A stretch of 64,000 bases of DNA from Ichthyophthirius multifiliis (GCF_000220395.1 NW_004086293.1:46317-110316); one strand, 5' to 3'; shown: positions 1 through 13,560, numbered from the stretch's first letter. Numbers and translations: made by a program. Notes: generated by a model from the letters alone, not told the origin.

Positions 1-726
1 ACCTCATTATTCTATTTTATTTATTGCTCTTTCCTAATTTGAATTAAACTTGATTATGAATGAATAAAGTTTTTATTTTTAAAATTTTATTTTTAAAAAT
101 CTTAATAGCCAACTATTTTTTATAAATTTTATTATTTATTCATTTAATTTGACTTTATATTTATTATAATTATATTTTTAAATTTTTTTTTATTTTAATC
201 TTATATAAAAATATTTTGTTTATTATTTACTAAAAAAATAATTAAGAAAAATAGTATTTTATAAATTAAATATTAAATTATAAATTTGATTTAAAAATAT
301 TTAAATTAATTATAATACTATATTTAATTAATTTTTTCTTATTTTAATAATACTAAATTTTTAGTCATATTTAGTTATACTTATTAGTAAAAACTATTTT
401 ATTCAAAAAAAAAAAGGCTTCTAAAAATGGATAATGAAATTTTATATGAATTGAGTTTTTAAAACAAAATTCAGATCTAAAATTAATCGATAAATATATA
501 ATAAATAATAAAATAATAAAGTTTAATTAATATTTTATAAATCATTTATAAATTAAATATATATTTTTATTATATAAAATAAGAATAAAAATTATTAGAT
601 AATATATTCTAAAATTATATTTTTAATGTTGATTTTAAATATAAAACAATAATATATATTAATAGTTAATTTTTTTGTTTATTTTATTATATTTAAATAT
701 AGTTTAAAATAAGCTTATTTTCCTTA
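1..726. other. A/T-rich intergenic stretch
   Basis: Almost pure A/T with homopolymer runs. I see no codon-like G/C periodicity and no recognisable protein in either strand before the 3' end of the HMG-box gene. Confidence 0.6.
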
Positions 727-1110
727 TCATTTATTTCTTTTACTTTTCTAAGATTTAATTTTTCCATATTTATTCTAATATTCTATCAATTCTTATTCAT
801 ATTTAGCTTTAGCTTCAGCATATTAACCTTCATATTTTTATTTCTCTTATATACTTGCTTTTTTCCATTATTCAGCCATCATACTTATTAATTAGGTAAT
901 TCTAGCATTGGGATGCTATTTTTTAACTTTTTCATGGTTTTCTTACTTAAACAAGAAAAAACTTGATAATGGTCTTTTTGGAGGTAAAGGCTATTTTATA
1001 AAAATGTAATTCAATATAAAGAACAAAATTAAATTATCAAAATATATAAAATATATTTATTTATTTTAGTGATTTACTTTTTCTTCAGACTAGAAATTGT
1101 TTCTTACCAT
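727..1110 (-). CDS. HMG-box DNA-binding protein (HMGB type)
   Basis: This is a short chromatin protein of about 98 residues made of essentially one HMG box. An 11-codon first exon (MVRNNFQSEEK) is followed by an 87-nt intron (991-1077, GT-AG). The box then opens with PLPPKRPLSSFFLF, the classic PKRP-SSFFLF start, and runs through a conserved Trp (MMAEQWKKAS), an EKxxY motif and the KAKYEQELIEYQNKYGK helix 3. A basic tail (KSQKSKRNK) precedes TGA. The start is the only ATG that gives a complete first exon, and spliced length is an exact multiple of three. Single-box HMGB proteins bend DNA without strong sequence preference; a nuclear role is inferred from the family. Two in-frame TAG codons and several TAA codons must be read as Gln. 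Confidence 0.92.
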
Positions 1111-2115
1111 TTTATAATTATTTTAGTAATTTATTTTTTTATAATATTATATAAAGTTTTTAAAGAGAAAATAATAATAGATTTTAACGAATTATTAATA
1201 TAATGAAAATAATTAGAATATTTAAATAGTGAATTAATTATATAAATCTATAAATTATTATATTAGTATAATTATATAAATTTATTTTATTATTGTAAAT
1301 TATTAAAGTTTTTATTAAATATATAATAATATTAGATAATTTTAAAAGTAAAATTAAATCAATTTAAAATAATAAATATGTTTTTAAATTTTAATGTATT
1401 TACTTTTCACTTATAATTTGTATTTAAAAATACTGAAAAATAAAAAAATTATATTGGAGAATTATAAGGATTTATTTACAATTTTAAATTAAAATATGAA
1501 AAATATATTAATAAAAATTCTATATAAATTATATATTATTAATATATTTATTATTAAGTTTTATTAAATATATTACACTATATTTTTTTTCAATAATTTT
1601 ATATATATTTTTTTATTTATATATTGTTATTAATTTTTAAAAAAATATTAATTAAATTATAAATATTTAATTATAATTGATAACCAGAAAATATTTATCA
1701 TTATTATCATTATAATTTAATTTTATAGTTGGCTTTTAAAAATAATAAGTTTAATGTTTAAATTTATTTACTAATGTAATATAATTTATAAAATTAATTA
1801 AAAACAAAATTAATATTGTTTTAAAATAAATACAATTACATTTAATATATTAATTATGTAAATTATAGTCTTATTATTCATAAAAAATGTTATTATTTTT
1901 TTTGAAATATCCCCATATTATTTATTTTATTGTCAATTTTATTTTTTGTTTCAAATAATTTTTTTATATTTTGAAAATAAATTAAAAATATCATAAAGAA
2001 AATGAGTGATAGTTTTAAATTAAATTATATACATATTAATTAATACAAAGTACAAATATTTATCATTATATAGTTTTATTTTATAATTTATAGATATATT
2101 TTAAACATAGCAATA

Positions 2116-2655
2116 ATGTAAAAAAATATAAGTTCTTCTCCTTATAAGTATCCAAATGAAATATATACACATAAAAATATAAAAAATAATTATAATTTTT
2201 TAAATGAAGATGATTCTTTAAGAAAATTTATTAAATCCCAACAAAAATTGTTATTAAATTATATAAAAGCAATACGCCTAATAAAAAATGTTATATTGTA
2301 ATGTTAACACCACGACATTACTGTATTAATTTTTCAAACAATCTAAATTTACTCAATTATTTAACAATATTTTTATACTTTATTACAAAATAAGTTAATA
2401 TCAACATATTTATCTTACATGATTAGAGATTTTATGATAATTATAACTTAAATACTTAAATATTAAAAAAAATATTATTTCGTTTAATTTTTAATATAAA
2501 AATATTTTTATTTATATTTAAATATATGTTTAAATAAATATTCATTAAATTTAATAATAGTTAAAAAAAATTATTTTTATTATCTAAAATAAGGTTATAA
2601 TATAACTAAAAAAAAATTAACATTTTAATTAAAATAATAATAATAAATTTAATGA
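2116..2655 (+). CDS. weak candidate ORF, unknown
   Basis: Reading TAA/TAG as Gln, a frame stays open from an ATG at 2116 to a TGA at 2653-2655. Only the first half (about 60 codons) has codon-like composition, including a run rich in Ser/Pro/Tyr and charged residues. The rest is A/T filler. With TGA as the only stop in DNA this A/T-rich, open frames of this length arise by chance, so this is listed only because the G/C content rises locally between about 2130 and 2340. No family is recognised. It may be a gene relic or nothing. Confidence 0.18.
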
Positions 2656-2815
2656 AATAAATGCATAATAAAATTTATAAAAATGATATTACGATTAAAT
2701 TAAAAAACTTAAAGTCTTAATATATTAAAAAATTATAAAATAGAATTTTAAAATTCATTTATTAATAAAGTTAAAATTATTATATATAAATAATTTTTAA
2801 TATTTATAAATACAA

Positions 2816-3250
2816 TCATATAGCTTAATAATTATTGATACTATGTCTTATTTCTTTTTTATCATTGTTCACAAAAATCCAATTATTAAGTTCGTTTTTA
2901 CTATACTTTTCTTACTTTTTTTTTAACTTATTTTTAAGTTTTTTCTTTTCCTTATAGCATTGACATCCTTGTATTTAATAACTTAAATTATCTAAGTTTT
3001 CTCTATAAAAACAATAAGGAAAAGATAAAGGAAGAGATTTATTTCTTCCAAAAAGTATAACTGTTACATATTTTAAATTATTTTAAACAGGATTTAAAAT
3101 TTCTTATGAAATAAGTATTTAATCAATATTATTAAAATCTAATAAACTATCAAATTCAACTCTGTTCCAAAGTAAATTATTTTCTCTAATCAAAATGAAA
3201 TTTTTAACTTTAAGTTCGATTGGATTTGATCCTTTTTGCTTTAAATTCAT
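2816..3250 (-). CDS. hypothetical protein, 144 aa
   Basis: A single uninterrupted frame of 145 codons runs from an ATG at 3250 to a TGA at 2816-2818. Composition is clearly coding: varied residues, with Trp, Cys, Pro and Gly in the first 100 positions, then a Lys-rich stretch (KEKKKLKNKLKKKQEKY) near residue 100-120 that may be a short helix or nuclear signal. I see no signal peptide, membrane span or known domain. The TATT microsatellite lies upstream. I do not recognise the family; function unknown. Confidence 0.6.
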
Positions 3251-3540
3251 AATATCGTTTTAAAAATTAAAAAATAACCATTCTTTTATTTAATACATTT
3301 CTGATTAATTTTAATTTAATTAAGCTTCTAATTAGATATGTTATTCTATTTATTATTAATTTTAAACTAATTCATATTTATTATCTTATATTAATTTTTA
3401 AGAATCTTCTAAATTAAAAGATAATTAATTAAAAGATTTATAATTTTATATAATTTAATGTAAATTATTTTGTAATTAAAATTTATTATCTAACATTGAA
3501 ATTTTTAGAGTTTAATAACTATAAAAAAAAGTTCAATTTA

Positions 3541-3557
3541 TTTATATATTTATTTTT

Positions 3558-3604
<47 letters not shown>

Positions 3605-3620
3605 TTTTTTTATTTATTTA
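3541..3620. repeat. (TTTA)n microsatellite
   Basis: Consecutive TTTA/TATT units with few interruptions fill this stretch, in the intergenic space between the small minus-strand gene and eIF5. Confidence 0.9.
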
Positions 3621-4056
3621 ATTTTATATATGATATAAAACTATTTTAATACAAAAATATATATTTTATTAATTTAATATTTTTTTTTTTTTCTTATTTT
3701 ATTTTATTTCATGCAATCTTATTATTTTTTTTTTTTATATATATTTATATATATATGAATTATTAACAACTTTTAATTTTTACTTTTTTAAAATTAATTT
3801 ATCTACTTTTTAAATAAAGATATTTAAATCTATTAATTTTATTTTTGTTTTGAATTTTATATATATAATAAATAAATTAATATAAGATTATTATATATAT
3901 TTTTTTTATATTATAATTTATATAACTTTGTATTCTTTTTTTTAATAATTTATGATTTTTTTTTTCTTTTTTTGTTTATTTTAATTGCAAATCAAATTAT
4001 AAGATATTTAATAATTTATTATATATTAAAAAAAAAAATTATTAAAATTTAAAGAA

Positions 4057-5606
4057 ATGGAAAAGTCAACTCTAAATATCCCATCATACATCCAAGAACC
4101 AAACTATCGGTATAAATTATCTTTAACATATAAATATAATTACTGTAAGTTATTAAATGCCGCGAATGATTTTGAAGATAGAAGGTAAAGGAAATGGAAT
4201 CAAAACTAATGTTGTTAATATGAATGAAGTGTCTAAAGCATTAAGAGTTCCAACTGAATGTAATTATATTATTTTTTTTAAAATAAATTAAACTATTTTA
4301 ATTTTGAAGTTCTTTTAAATTTTTTTTATTTTTTTATTTAGATCCTTTAAAATTTATGGGTATTGAATATGGTTCTTAAATTATTTTCAAAGAAAAAGGT
4401 AATGATGTTTCAACTATTATTAATGGATCTTTTAAGGTAAAAAGAAATTTAAATATAAATTATATACATAAGTGTGTATTAATAAAAAAGTTGATTTTAG
4501 TGCAAATATTTTAATATTTATTTGATTATATTAATATTTTAATTTATTTATAAAATATAAATATATTAATAATTTTTAGTCTATCTATTTTTATTTTTAT
4601 GTTTTACTAAAATAATAAAGGAAGAATAACTTTAAAAAACATTAGATAAGTTCATAGAAAAATATGTTTTATGTCCTAAATGCAAATATCCTGAATTTGT
4701 TTTAAGAGTAAAATAAAATACAGTATGTGGAAAATGCGATTCTTGTGGAGAAAGAGCAAAATGTGATAATACACATAAATTTGCAAGTTATATAATAAAA
4801 AATCCTCCAAAACTAAGAGGAATAAATAAAGAAGAATAAAAAAATCAAAAAGAAGAAATAGTTCCAGTAGGTTAAGTACCTGTACCAGCAGATAAATAAA
4901 AAGACTTAAAGAAAGAGAAGAAAGTTGAAGAAAAAGATTTAGTAAAAAATATTAAAAAATTAGAAGCAAGCGATTTATTATTAGAAAGTGAAAATCTTAA
5001 AAATAAAGTTGAACAATTAACTGAATGTATTAAAGGTTAAAGGAATTAAGGTATTATTAAATATATATATAAAATATTAATTTATTTTTAAAAAAAGATG
5101 GAGAAATAATAGATTTAGATATAGCATTAGCTAATATAATAAAAGAAATAAAAGATTTCTAAATAAATAAAGGATTAGAAAATTAAATATCACATATTGT
5201 GTTTTAATCTATTTTTACTGTCAATATTGCACATGAAGTAGATTGTAATGCTGAATTATTACAAAAGTTATATAGTAAGTTAAAAATTTAAAAAATGGAA
5301 GATGATATTTTATTGAATTTATAATACTTCTTTTATAAAACTTATCAAAATTAAGATTTTACACAATATATTCCTACTATTTTAAAAATATTTTATGATA
5401 ATAATCTCATTTCAGAATAAATTATTGTTGATTGGGCCGATAATAAAATTGATCTTAAAGATCATTTCCTTTATAATGAAATTTTTAATAATAAATTTAA
5501 AGAAGATACTAACCAAATCGTTGAATGGCTTAGAAATGCTGATTATGATGAATAAGAAGAAGAAGTAATAGAAGAAACTGAAGAATAAAAATAAGCATAA
5601 AATTGA
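4057..5606 (+). CDS. TIF5: translation initiation factor eIF5
   Basis: This is the GTPase-activating protein for eIF2 in the 43S complex, acting in the cytosol. Five exons give 398 residues. The N-terminal eIF2-beta/eIF5 fold begins with [17 protein letters not shown] and continues [16 protein letters not shown]. The C4 zinc finger is intact (CPKCKYPEF, then [13 protein letters not shown]). A charged linker leads to a C-terminal W2/MIF4G-like domain ending in the acidic-aromatic boxes (WADNKI and [20 protein letters not shown]). Introns are 4110-4149, 4260-4341, 4437-4620 and 5051-5097, all GT-AG, and the spliced length is an exact multiple of three. Exon 1 is too short to find by ORF scanning; it was fixed by the YRYxMPR match across intron 1. 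The catalytic Arg seen in other eIF5 N-termini was not assigned with certainty because exon 1 diverges. Confidence 0.97.
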
Positions 5607-6143
5607 TTTCTTAATCTATTCTATTCTATTTTTAGTTTTATATTAAAAATTTATTTAATTTTTTTATTAGTTTATTTTTTAATAAATTTATTTTTTATTA
5701 TTTTAAAATATTTAAAAAGTTTAAAAACATTAAAATAAAAATATATCTAAATTTTATAATAAAATAATTATAATAATTTTTTTATAAAGTATTTTATATA
5801 TAAAATATAAAAAAACTTATTTACATCTTTCTTATATATATAATAAATACACTTATGATTTAATTATTTTATCTATTTATATATTATATTTTAACATATG
5901 AATTTATATATTTAAAGAGAATTTAGCAAACCATATATAGATGACATATTTTAGACATATATATATATATTATTATATTCAAAAAACAATATAAAAGTAA
6001 ATTAAATTTTATTTAATATAATTAATAAATAAAAAAATATATATCTAAAATTATTAATTCAAATCTAAATAAAAAAAAATATTAATATACTAATAAAATA
6101 AATTAAAAAATAAAATAAAAACAAATAAGTATAAAAAAAAAAT
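5607..6143. other. A/T intergenic between eIF5 and RRM gene
   Basis: T-rich then A-rich sequence with no coding signal. It must hold the eIF5 3' end and the promoter of the next gene, but I recognise no discrete element. Confidence 0.5.
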
Positions 6144-9100
6144 ATGTTAAAAATATTTGGAAAGCTAAAAAAGAATATATTACCAACAAAATAATATTAT
6201 AAAAATATCCCAATAACAATAAAATCTAGATTTTCTACAATATCACAATAAGTATCTTCCGAAAAATCCTATGAAGAAAAGAAGAAAATTCACGAAGAAT
6301 TAACATCTCGTCATTATTTAAATCAAATAGCCAAACAACTGCAAGAGTTATCTTTAAAAATCTACAAAGGTGATCAAAATTAACACTAAGAAATAATTTA
6401 ATAATTATAAAGTGAATTAAATTAAGTATATGGAAAAAATGCATATAAAATAGCGAATTTGTCATATAATTATGAAATTATAGGACATAAAGAAGGAGTA
6501 ATTACAGGAAAATATTCTCTTATGAATCAATCTTTAAAAGAACATGAATATGGGCAAATTCTTAATCCTAGTAACTAATAATGGCTAAATGAATTATAAA
6601 ATACTACTTATTTAAATATTGATGAAAAAAATATTAATTTAAATGTTGTTGAAGAAAATTCTCATTTTTCTTTAATTTTGGATGACTTTAAATAGGATGA
6701 GTACGTATAAGAATTAGATGATAATTAAGTAATTGTTTTTAATTTTCCTGTTAATTGGGATAAAAATGATATTCTAAATTTCATTTCTTCTGAAATTAAT
6801 GTTCCTTTCTAATCTATTTCTGTTACTGAATGTGTTATTTCTCTACCTGCTTTTGCTACTCTTACTTTTAATAATTAAAAAGATGCATTAACTTTCAAAA
6901 ATTTAGTTAATACCAAATAATATAAGTCTGATCTTAGACATCCTTTATAAGCTTGTACTTTTGAAGATTCGAGAAATGAACATTCCTTAAATAGAACTTT
7001 AGTTATTTAAGGTTTTTTTCCTGATTAAAAGTTAACTGTAATTATTATTATTTTTTTTATAAGCAAATAAATTTTTTAATACAGGATTTACTTTTTGAAT
7101 TATCTTCATATGGAAGAGTGGTTAATCTTGAATTTATTGAAGAACCTTAACATTAGGCTTTACCTACAAGTCAATAAGTATTAGATTATTTAAAGAAAAA
7201 TGTAGATGAAACTAATACTTAATTTGTTTATGAAATCAATGACTTATCTTAAGATATACCAAAAGTTATAGAATATCCACCATATAACCCTATTTTTAAT
7301 TTAAGTATATATATTAATAAATACAAAAATTAATTTATTTAAAAAAAAAAAAAAGATAAAGGTTAAAAAACAATAAATGATATTAGTAAATAAGTTTAAG
7401 AAGAAGAAGAGAGACTTCAGGAATTCGCAAAAAGACAATTAATACCAAGAATTGTGTTAAATGTTCATGACGGATATAAAAATGTGCCTGAAGAAAGCCA
7501 AAAAATATTAAACAAAAGCATTTAATAGAAGATCATATAATAATAAAGAAGTATTCATAAATCAAAGGGTTATGTATTTGTTACTTTTGCAAATAAAGAA
7601 TAAACATAAACTGCATACTTTCATTTGTCTGAGACTAAAATATTTAATGTGTAATTAAAAAAATTTAATGAACATTATAATTTTGATAAAAAACACTAAG
7701 AATATTTGTAATATTTATTAATTTTATTCATATTTAAAATAAATAAACTAGATATAAAAAAATACGACCAATAAAAAATAAAATAAAAGAATAATTAATT
7801 GAAAAGAATTTAATAGAAATGGAATAAAATGAAATACTTGAAATGAGTCATTAATAATTTAAAAATGCTTTAATTTAAGAAGCTAATAGTAAGAATTTTA
7901 CGAATGAATTATCAAAAACTATTGAAAATGAATAAATAGGAAGATCTTAATATAGTTTGGAATAAAAGCTTCAGTTAAAATCAGATTAATTAGGAAGATA
8001 ATTCAATAATTAAATAACTTAGAAAGACTTTAATTAAATATAGACATAACTAAAAGACCTATAAGATAAAAATTTAGAATAATTGGAAGATTTGTAAGTG
8101 CATTAAAGCTAAATTCTTAATTAATATAGATCTAAAATTCTTAATTCAGATTTAAATGATGTTAGTCATGAATATTTGCTAAAAAATTAAAATGTGATTG
8201 AATAATAATTAGATTAAAATGAGATAGTTTAAAATAAAAAATAATAATAGTTATAAATTTTCAAATTAAAATAATTAGAAGATAAAAAAAAAGAAGAAAT
8301 TTAAAGATAATGGATTGAATAATAAAAATTTTATTTTGAAAATAAAATCCTTCTTGCTAATTAAAAAATTATTAAAAAAAAAAAATATACTGAAGAAGGT
8401 GGTGAAGAAGAACCTGCATAAGAAAAAGAAGAAGAAAAAGAAAAAGGAGATTAATATTATTAACCATTAACTGATATTGAAATTAAATACAAGTAATATT
8501 TTTATTAATTTTTGTTTTATTTTATTATTTATTTTTTTATTAAGAAATATTAAATATGAAAAGTATTTGTAAGAACTTTAAAATCTTTATGATGGAGACT
8601 ATACAGAAGAAATGAGAGAAAATATTTTTGGTGAAAAATCTAAATAAAGCTGTAAAGATGTTGATGGTTAAATTTTTTTGAATTAAGAAAAAAGTGATTT
8701 TTATAATAGAATAGTACTTTCAGATTAATAAATTGAAGATAAAAAATATTTTGAAGAAAATAAACATTTATTACCAACTTATGGTATAGAATAAGTTTTA
8801 TAAGGTTTAAAAGAAAATCCTGAAGGAACAATGAGATTAATATAAGAATTTCAAGTTCCAGATGAAGTCTATGATATTAAAAAGGAATAATTAGTAGATA
8901 AGGAAGGAAAATAAGTTCCTTTATAAAATTATGTGTAAGATTTAAATAATTACATTGCTTAATTGGGAGAAAAATTCGAAGCTTAAAAAGATAGTTATGG
9001 AGATGATAAAATTATGAAATTCATAAATAAACCTTATAAAGTCCCTATTAAAATTTTAAATATTGACGAAAAAAATTCAATTAGAAATATTTTAAAAGGA

Positions 9101-9557
9101 TATGGACTTTAAGATGATTAAATTGAAAAAGAAATTGCTTATTTTGTTGAACATGGAGATTATTCTAGTTACATTTATAAACATTTTGATAAAAGTTAAA
9201 AATAACTTGATTTTGACGATCTTTAATTTTTAATTGAAAGTACTGGTTTAAGCTAAGCAGGTATTTTTTGATAAGTTTTTTTTTTTTTTTTTAATTTTTT
9301 TTTTTATATAGAAATTGAAAGTATTATTAAATTGGATTTAGAAAAAGATGGATACGAAGTTCTTCAAGGACTTTAAGAATAATAAGAAAAAATTAAAGAT
9401 AATATTTATAATAAACCTTTAAAAAATGAAGACTTAATTAAAAGTATTATTTATAATAATTATTTTATTTAAATAAAAATTTTAAAAAGCTAATTATAAA
9501 TTAAGAAACAAAGATTAGAAAGGAAAATTTATAGCAACTAGATTTAAAACTATTTGA
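6144..9557 (+). CDS. large RRM-containing protein, probably mitochondrial
   Basis: About 1,040 residues in seven exons. The N-terminus (MLKIFGKLKKNILPTKQYYK followed by a Ser/Thr/Arg-rich stretch) looks like a mitochondrial presequence. At least two RRM-like folds follow: one around NQVIVFNFPVNWDKNDILNF with a beta3 near PAFATLTF, one around RTLVIQGFFP with YGRVVNLEFIE. A third partial one ends in KGYVFVTFANKEQ. A long Q/K/E-rich coiled region fills the middle, and a folded C-terminal domain ends with KLRNKDQKGKFIATRFKTI. Introns: 7038-7084, 7305-7355, 7708-7751, 8493-8544, 9261-9311, 9444-9489. The second (51 nt, in frame) is inferred from its pure A/T content. Ciliate mitoribosomes and RNA-processing complexes contain large lineage-specific RNA-binding subunits; that role is inference. 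Confidence 0.75.
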
Positions 9558-9869
9558 AAAAACATTAATAAAGAAGATATTTAAAAATATATACCTTTCT
9601 ATAAGTTTAGAATTTATTTAATAAAATTAATATACCGATAAAAGCATATCTAATATATCTTTTTTTAATTTTTTTCATTTAGTTTAAGAATAATAAAATT
9701 TAAAAAATAAAATATGCAATAGATATTCATAATATATTCCATTTTTTTAAATCTTATTTTCTTTTAATTTATAAATATATTTTATTGTATTAAATTTATA
9801 CTAAAAAAATAATTTTTAGTAATTCATTTGAAATTATTATTTTTCTTTTAATTCTTAATATAATAAATA

Positions 9870-11160
9870 AACCAATAATCCCATTATAATAATCTTAAAT
9901 ATATAATTAAATTAATGCAAAGATAATTAAATATATATAAAGCTCAATCATATTTCAAAATATTTGTCAGAAATATTTTATTAATAGCAATGATTGGATA
10001 TTGATATATAATAAATAATTACTGAAAAAATATTGAAATAAATAACTTGATAGTAAAAACATAATTTACAATCCATTAATTAATAACAAATTTTAAATTA
10101 ATAAAGAAATATCGAAAAAAAAAAAAGATGATTAACATAAAAAATTATTTTAGCCAAATATTAACAAACATAACAATAATAAGAATTAAATAATATTCAA
10201 AATAAGTAGAAGAATATAATTAATAATAGTAATCATTTATTTAATAAAGTTAAAATTAATAAATTTAGTATAATTTCAATTCCTTTAATTAAATAAGCTA
10301 TATACCAGATTATAAAATCAAAGAAAAATATAGAACGTAAATTAAAATAAATTATTTATAGTTTAAAAATATTATCTGAAATCCTTATTAGTAAAATAAT
10401 AAAATCTAAAAAAAAACTATTATATGTAGAAAAGACAAGAATTTAAATAATTAGAATATAATCTTTTATAAAAAAAAATTTTAAAAATAGGAAATCCATA
10501 TATATATATATTTATATATATATATATAATATATATATCTATATATATATCTATATATATAGATAGATAGATAGTTAAAGTTGTTTTAATAAAATCTTAC
10601 TTTTTAGCCAAATATACATAAAATTATTAGTCAAATTATAAGTATAAAAAAGCCTAATTATTTTTAAAATGTCCATAAAATATTATATAAATAATCTTCT
10701 ATAAAATAAAGTTATATTGAATTAAAAATATAATAAAAATAAGATGAAATAAGCCATTCCAGAAGTGTTAATAAGTTAAAAGACTCTTTTATAATTATAT
10801 TTTTTTTATTTTTGTTTAAATAACATTTATTGTTAGTACAGAGAAAAAATTCATACCTATTTAAATTTATATAATTAAAAAAAATTAAGATAAAAATTAA
10901 GATAAAATTTTAAAAATAAATTTAGACTTTCTTTAAAACAAATCAAATAAATTTAATGATTGATTAATAGATTCTCAAAATATTGATTTATAGGACTAAC
11001 ATTTATAAAAGAATATCTCCTGTTTTAATTAAAATGAAAAATATTAATTAATCTTTGAATAGATTATTAATAATTTTACTTAATTAGATAAATAAATATC
11101 TTTTAATTTGTTTTATTTTATTTTATAAAACACATTATTTTATTTTAATTATGTTATTTT
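9870..11160 (+). pseudogene. decayed or unresolved coding region
   Basis: Short segments with convincing codon use (for example SYIPDYKIKEKYRTQ near 10300, VHKILYKQSSIKQ near 10680, NISCFNQNEKYQLIFEQ near 11010) lie on the plus strand but in different frames, with TGA between several of them. One junction, a GT-AG intron at about 10777-10841, would join two pieces. The others find no splice pair that I trust. The segments are Q/N/K-rich and match no family I know. Either a gene relic, or a gene whose frames are broken by sequence errors. Confidence 0.4.
10498..10575. repeat. TA / GATA microsatellite
   Basis: An alternating TA tract grades into repeated ATCTATAT and then tandem GATA units (10560-10575), inside the decayed coding region. 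Confidence 0.9.
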
Positions 11161-11363
11161 TATAAAAATATAATAACTAAGTATAAAAGGAATATAAAAA
11201 TATACCGATCTCATATAAATTATGATCGTATTAATTATATTTTAATATTTCTTTTGCGTTGCGTTATATGTTTAGAGATAAATTTTCAAAATATAACAAA
11301 TAAATAAAATAGTTTAATAATAATGTATACATAAAAAATAGTATTTAATATATAAAGTCTAAA

Positions 11364-13141
11364 TCATAAAAAACAATCATTATAAGTATTTTCTAAATAT
11401 GTTATAATATTATTAATTAGTTCTTATTATAACAAAATTTCTTAAAGTACTCTTCTAAGCGACTTTGTCCATAAAAAATATTTATTTTAAGTAATTTTAT
11501 GGACCTTAAATCCAAAATAAAGATCTTAAATACAAAAAACATCTAAACTTGAAACGAAAATAGACATTAGAATTTGCATTAAAAATCTAATTTAATTATT
11601 ATCTAATCCTTCATTAATATTTAGATTCGAGTATTTAATAATATATTAGCTCATATTTTTAATTTCTTAAACTAAAAATTCTGCTTTTTCAAGTATATGA
11701 TCGAAATTTGGAATAATATTAACAGTCCTTTTAATATTTGAAAACTTATGAGAGATAATTTTTTTAATTACTTCTTTTTAAAAACCTAAATTTGAACAAA
11801 CACATAATTATATTAAATTTTCTATCTTTTATAAATTTATATGATTTATTTCTATTTTTTATTTCTTTAATAAATAAATAAATGTATTTGAATTTTCAGA
11901 ACCTAAAATACAATCAATTAAATTTTCAAAAAAATAAATTTATTCTTTTTTAGTGTTTATTTTAAACTCTTAAATAACTGAATTTCCTATATATTTAATT
12001 ATATTTTTTGCCATTTCTTTTGTAGTTTTTAAACTATATAAATAATTAAAATAACTAAATCTTAGTCTTTCGATTTTACACATAATGGCTAACTTTAAAT
12101 TCCATAAAAGATAAGAATCTTAATATAGTTCATCAAAAATAATATATTTTAAAGTAAAAAAATCTTATATATTATCTAATTTTAACATTTAAGTAAATTC
12201 GTAAATTTTTTCATTTTAATTTAAAAGTAATGCATATATGAATTAAAATATTAAATTTATTTATTCCAAAGAGAATCTTTTTTAATATACCTTTTCAATA
12301 TTATTTATTAAAGAATTAGAAATCGCTTTTATTCTTACTAAGCCTCCAAGCTCAATAATAAGGTTTTCATTTATCAAATACTTTTCTGAGTTTTAAACCC
12401 AGAGTTATTTAAATGAGGTGATTTATGAAGATTTTAAAGGAACATCTTTTATTTAATTCAAAAAAAAATACAAAGAGAGTTTATAATTCCATTACTAATT
12501 GATATTTTCTTAAATTGTTAAGTATCTATTTTATCTTCCTCTTCTTGTTTTTAAAATAACTATGTTATACACAATTCAAAAAAATATGTCATTATTTGTG
12601 ATATTTCTGTTAATTTTAAATTTGGAACACTTTCGAATATTTCTAATATTTATTTTTGTGATTAGAAATATATTTCGAAATTCTATTTTATCTATTATAG
12701 CATTTATATAATTTATTCATAAGGATTAATTAGAGCTTCTGGTACTTTTTTTTTTTTTTCAGTTTTCTATCGGATAGTTTGTAAATATTATTTACTTTCC
12801 TTTACTTCATCATCTGATTATTCTAATAAATCCATTTTTACAATATAATTTGGTTATTAAAAATATATATCGCTATTTACTTTCTTTATTGGACCATGAG
12901 AAGAAGATTTAGATGTTAAAAGGTTATTTTTGTTTTAACGAAAAAAATATATTTGTTGCTTAATCTGAATTCTTTTTAATATGTTAGCATTCTTTATTTC
13001 ATTTTCAAGAATGTTATACCAATCTTCTTTATATCTATTTATTCCTAAATTTTTTATACTTTGTTAGTCCTAATAATATTACTAGATTTTTAAATATTTT
13101 GTTTTATTGAAAAATGTTGCTTTTTCTATATCTGAAAACAT
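11364..13141 (-). CDS. large helical protein, family not identified
   Basis: About 585-592 residues running from MFSDIEKATFFNKTKYLKIQ to LINNIITYLENTYNDCFL. The protein is rich in Leu/Ile/Asn/Lys with amphipathic helices throughout and resembles an alpha-solenoid. A Lys-rich loop (KTEKKKKVPEALINPYE) lies near residue 150. The first 12446-12471 stretch breaks the frame: an A9 run on the plus strand puts TGA in frame. Either a 26-nt GT-AG intron (12446-12471) or one extra A in that run restores it, and both keep the long downstream frame. It sits head-to-tail with the next minus-strand gene, which has a similar helical character; the two may be distant relatives (inference). No signal peptide or membrane span seen. 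Confidence 0.62.
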
Positions 13142-13560
13142 CATTTTTTTAATATAATGTGGTTAACTAAAATATTTATATTAAAATAAATATTAATAAA
13201 ATAATGTTTAAATTTTAACCACAATATATATTTTAATTGAATCAATTTTTTAAAAAAATTAAAGTATTTTTTATAATTAAATTTTAAATATATAATTAAT
13301 TAAATACATATACATATATATATATATATATAAATGCATATATATATTATAGAAAATGCTATTTATTAATTTTTTTTAGAAGAATATTTTAAATATAATG
13401 CTAATTTATAAATATTAAAATAAATTATTTATTTTTTAAATTTTTTTCTGTCAATTAAAATCAAAAAGGCTTATTTCGATTTTTTCTCGAATTTTTGGTT
13501 TTAAAAATAAACTAAAAAATTGATAAAAATAATATTTGAATAAAAAATATAAATAAAAAC

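Noticed and set aside
3541-3620. TTTA repeat considered as telomeric or centromeric sequence.
   Set aside because: It does not resemble the ciliate telomere repeat (G4T2 class) and is just a four-base microsatellite.
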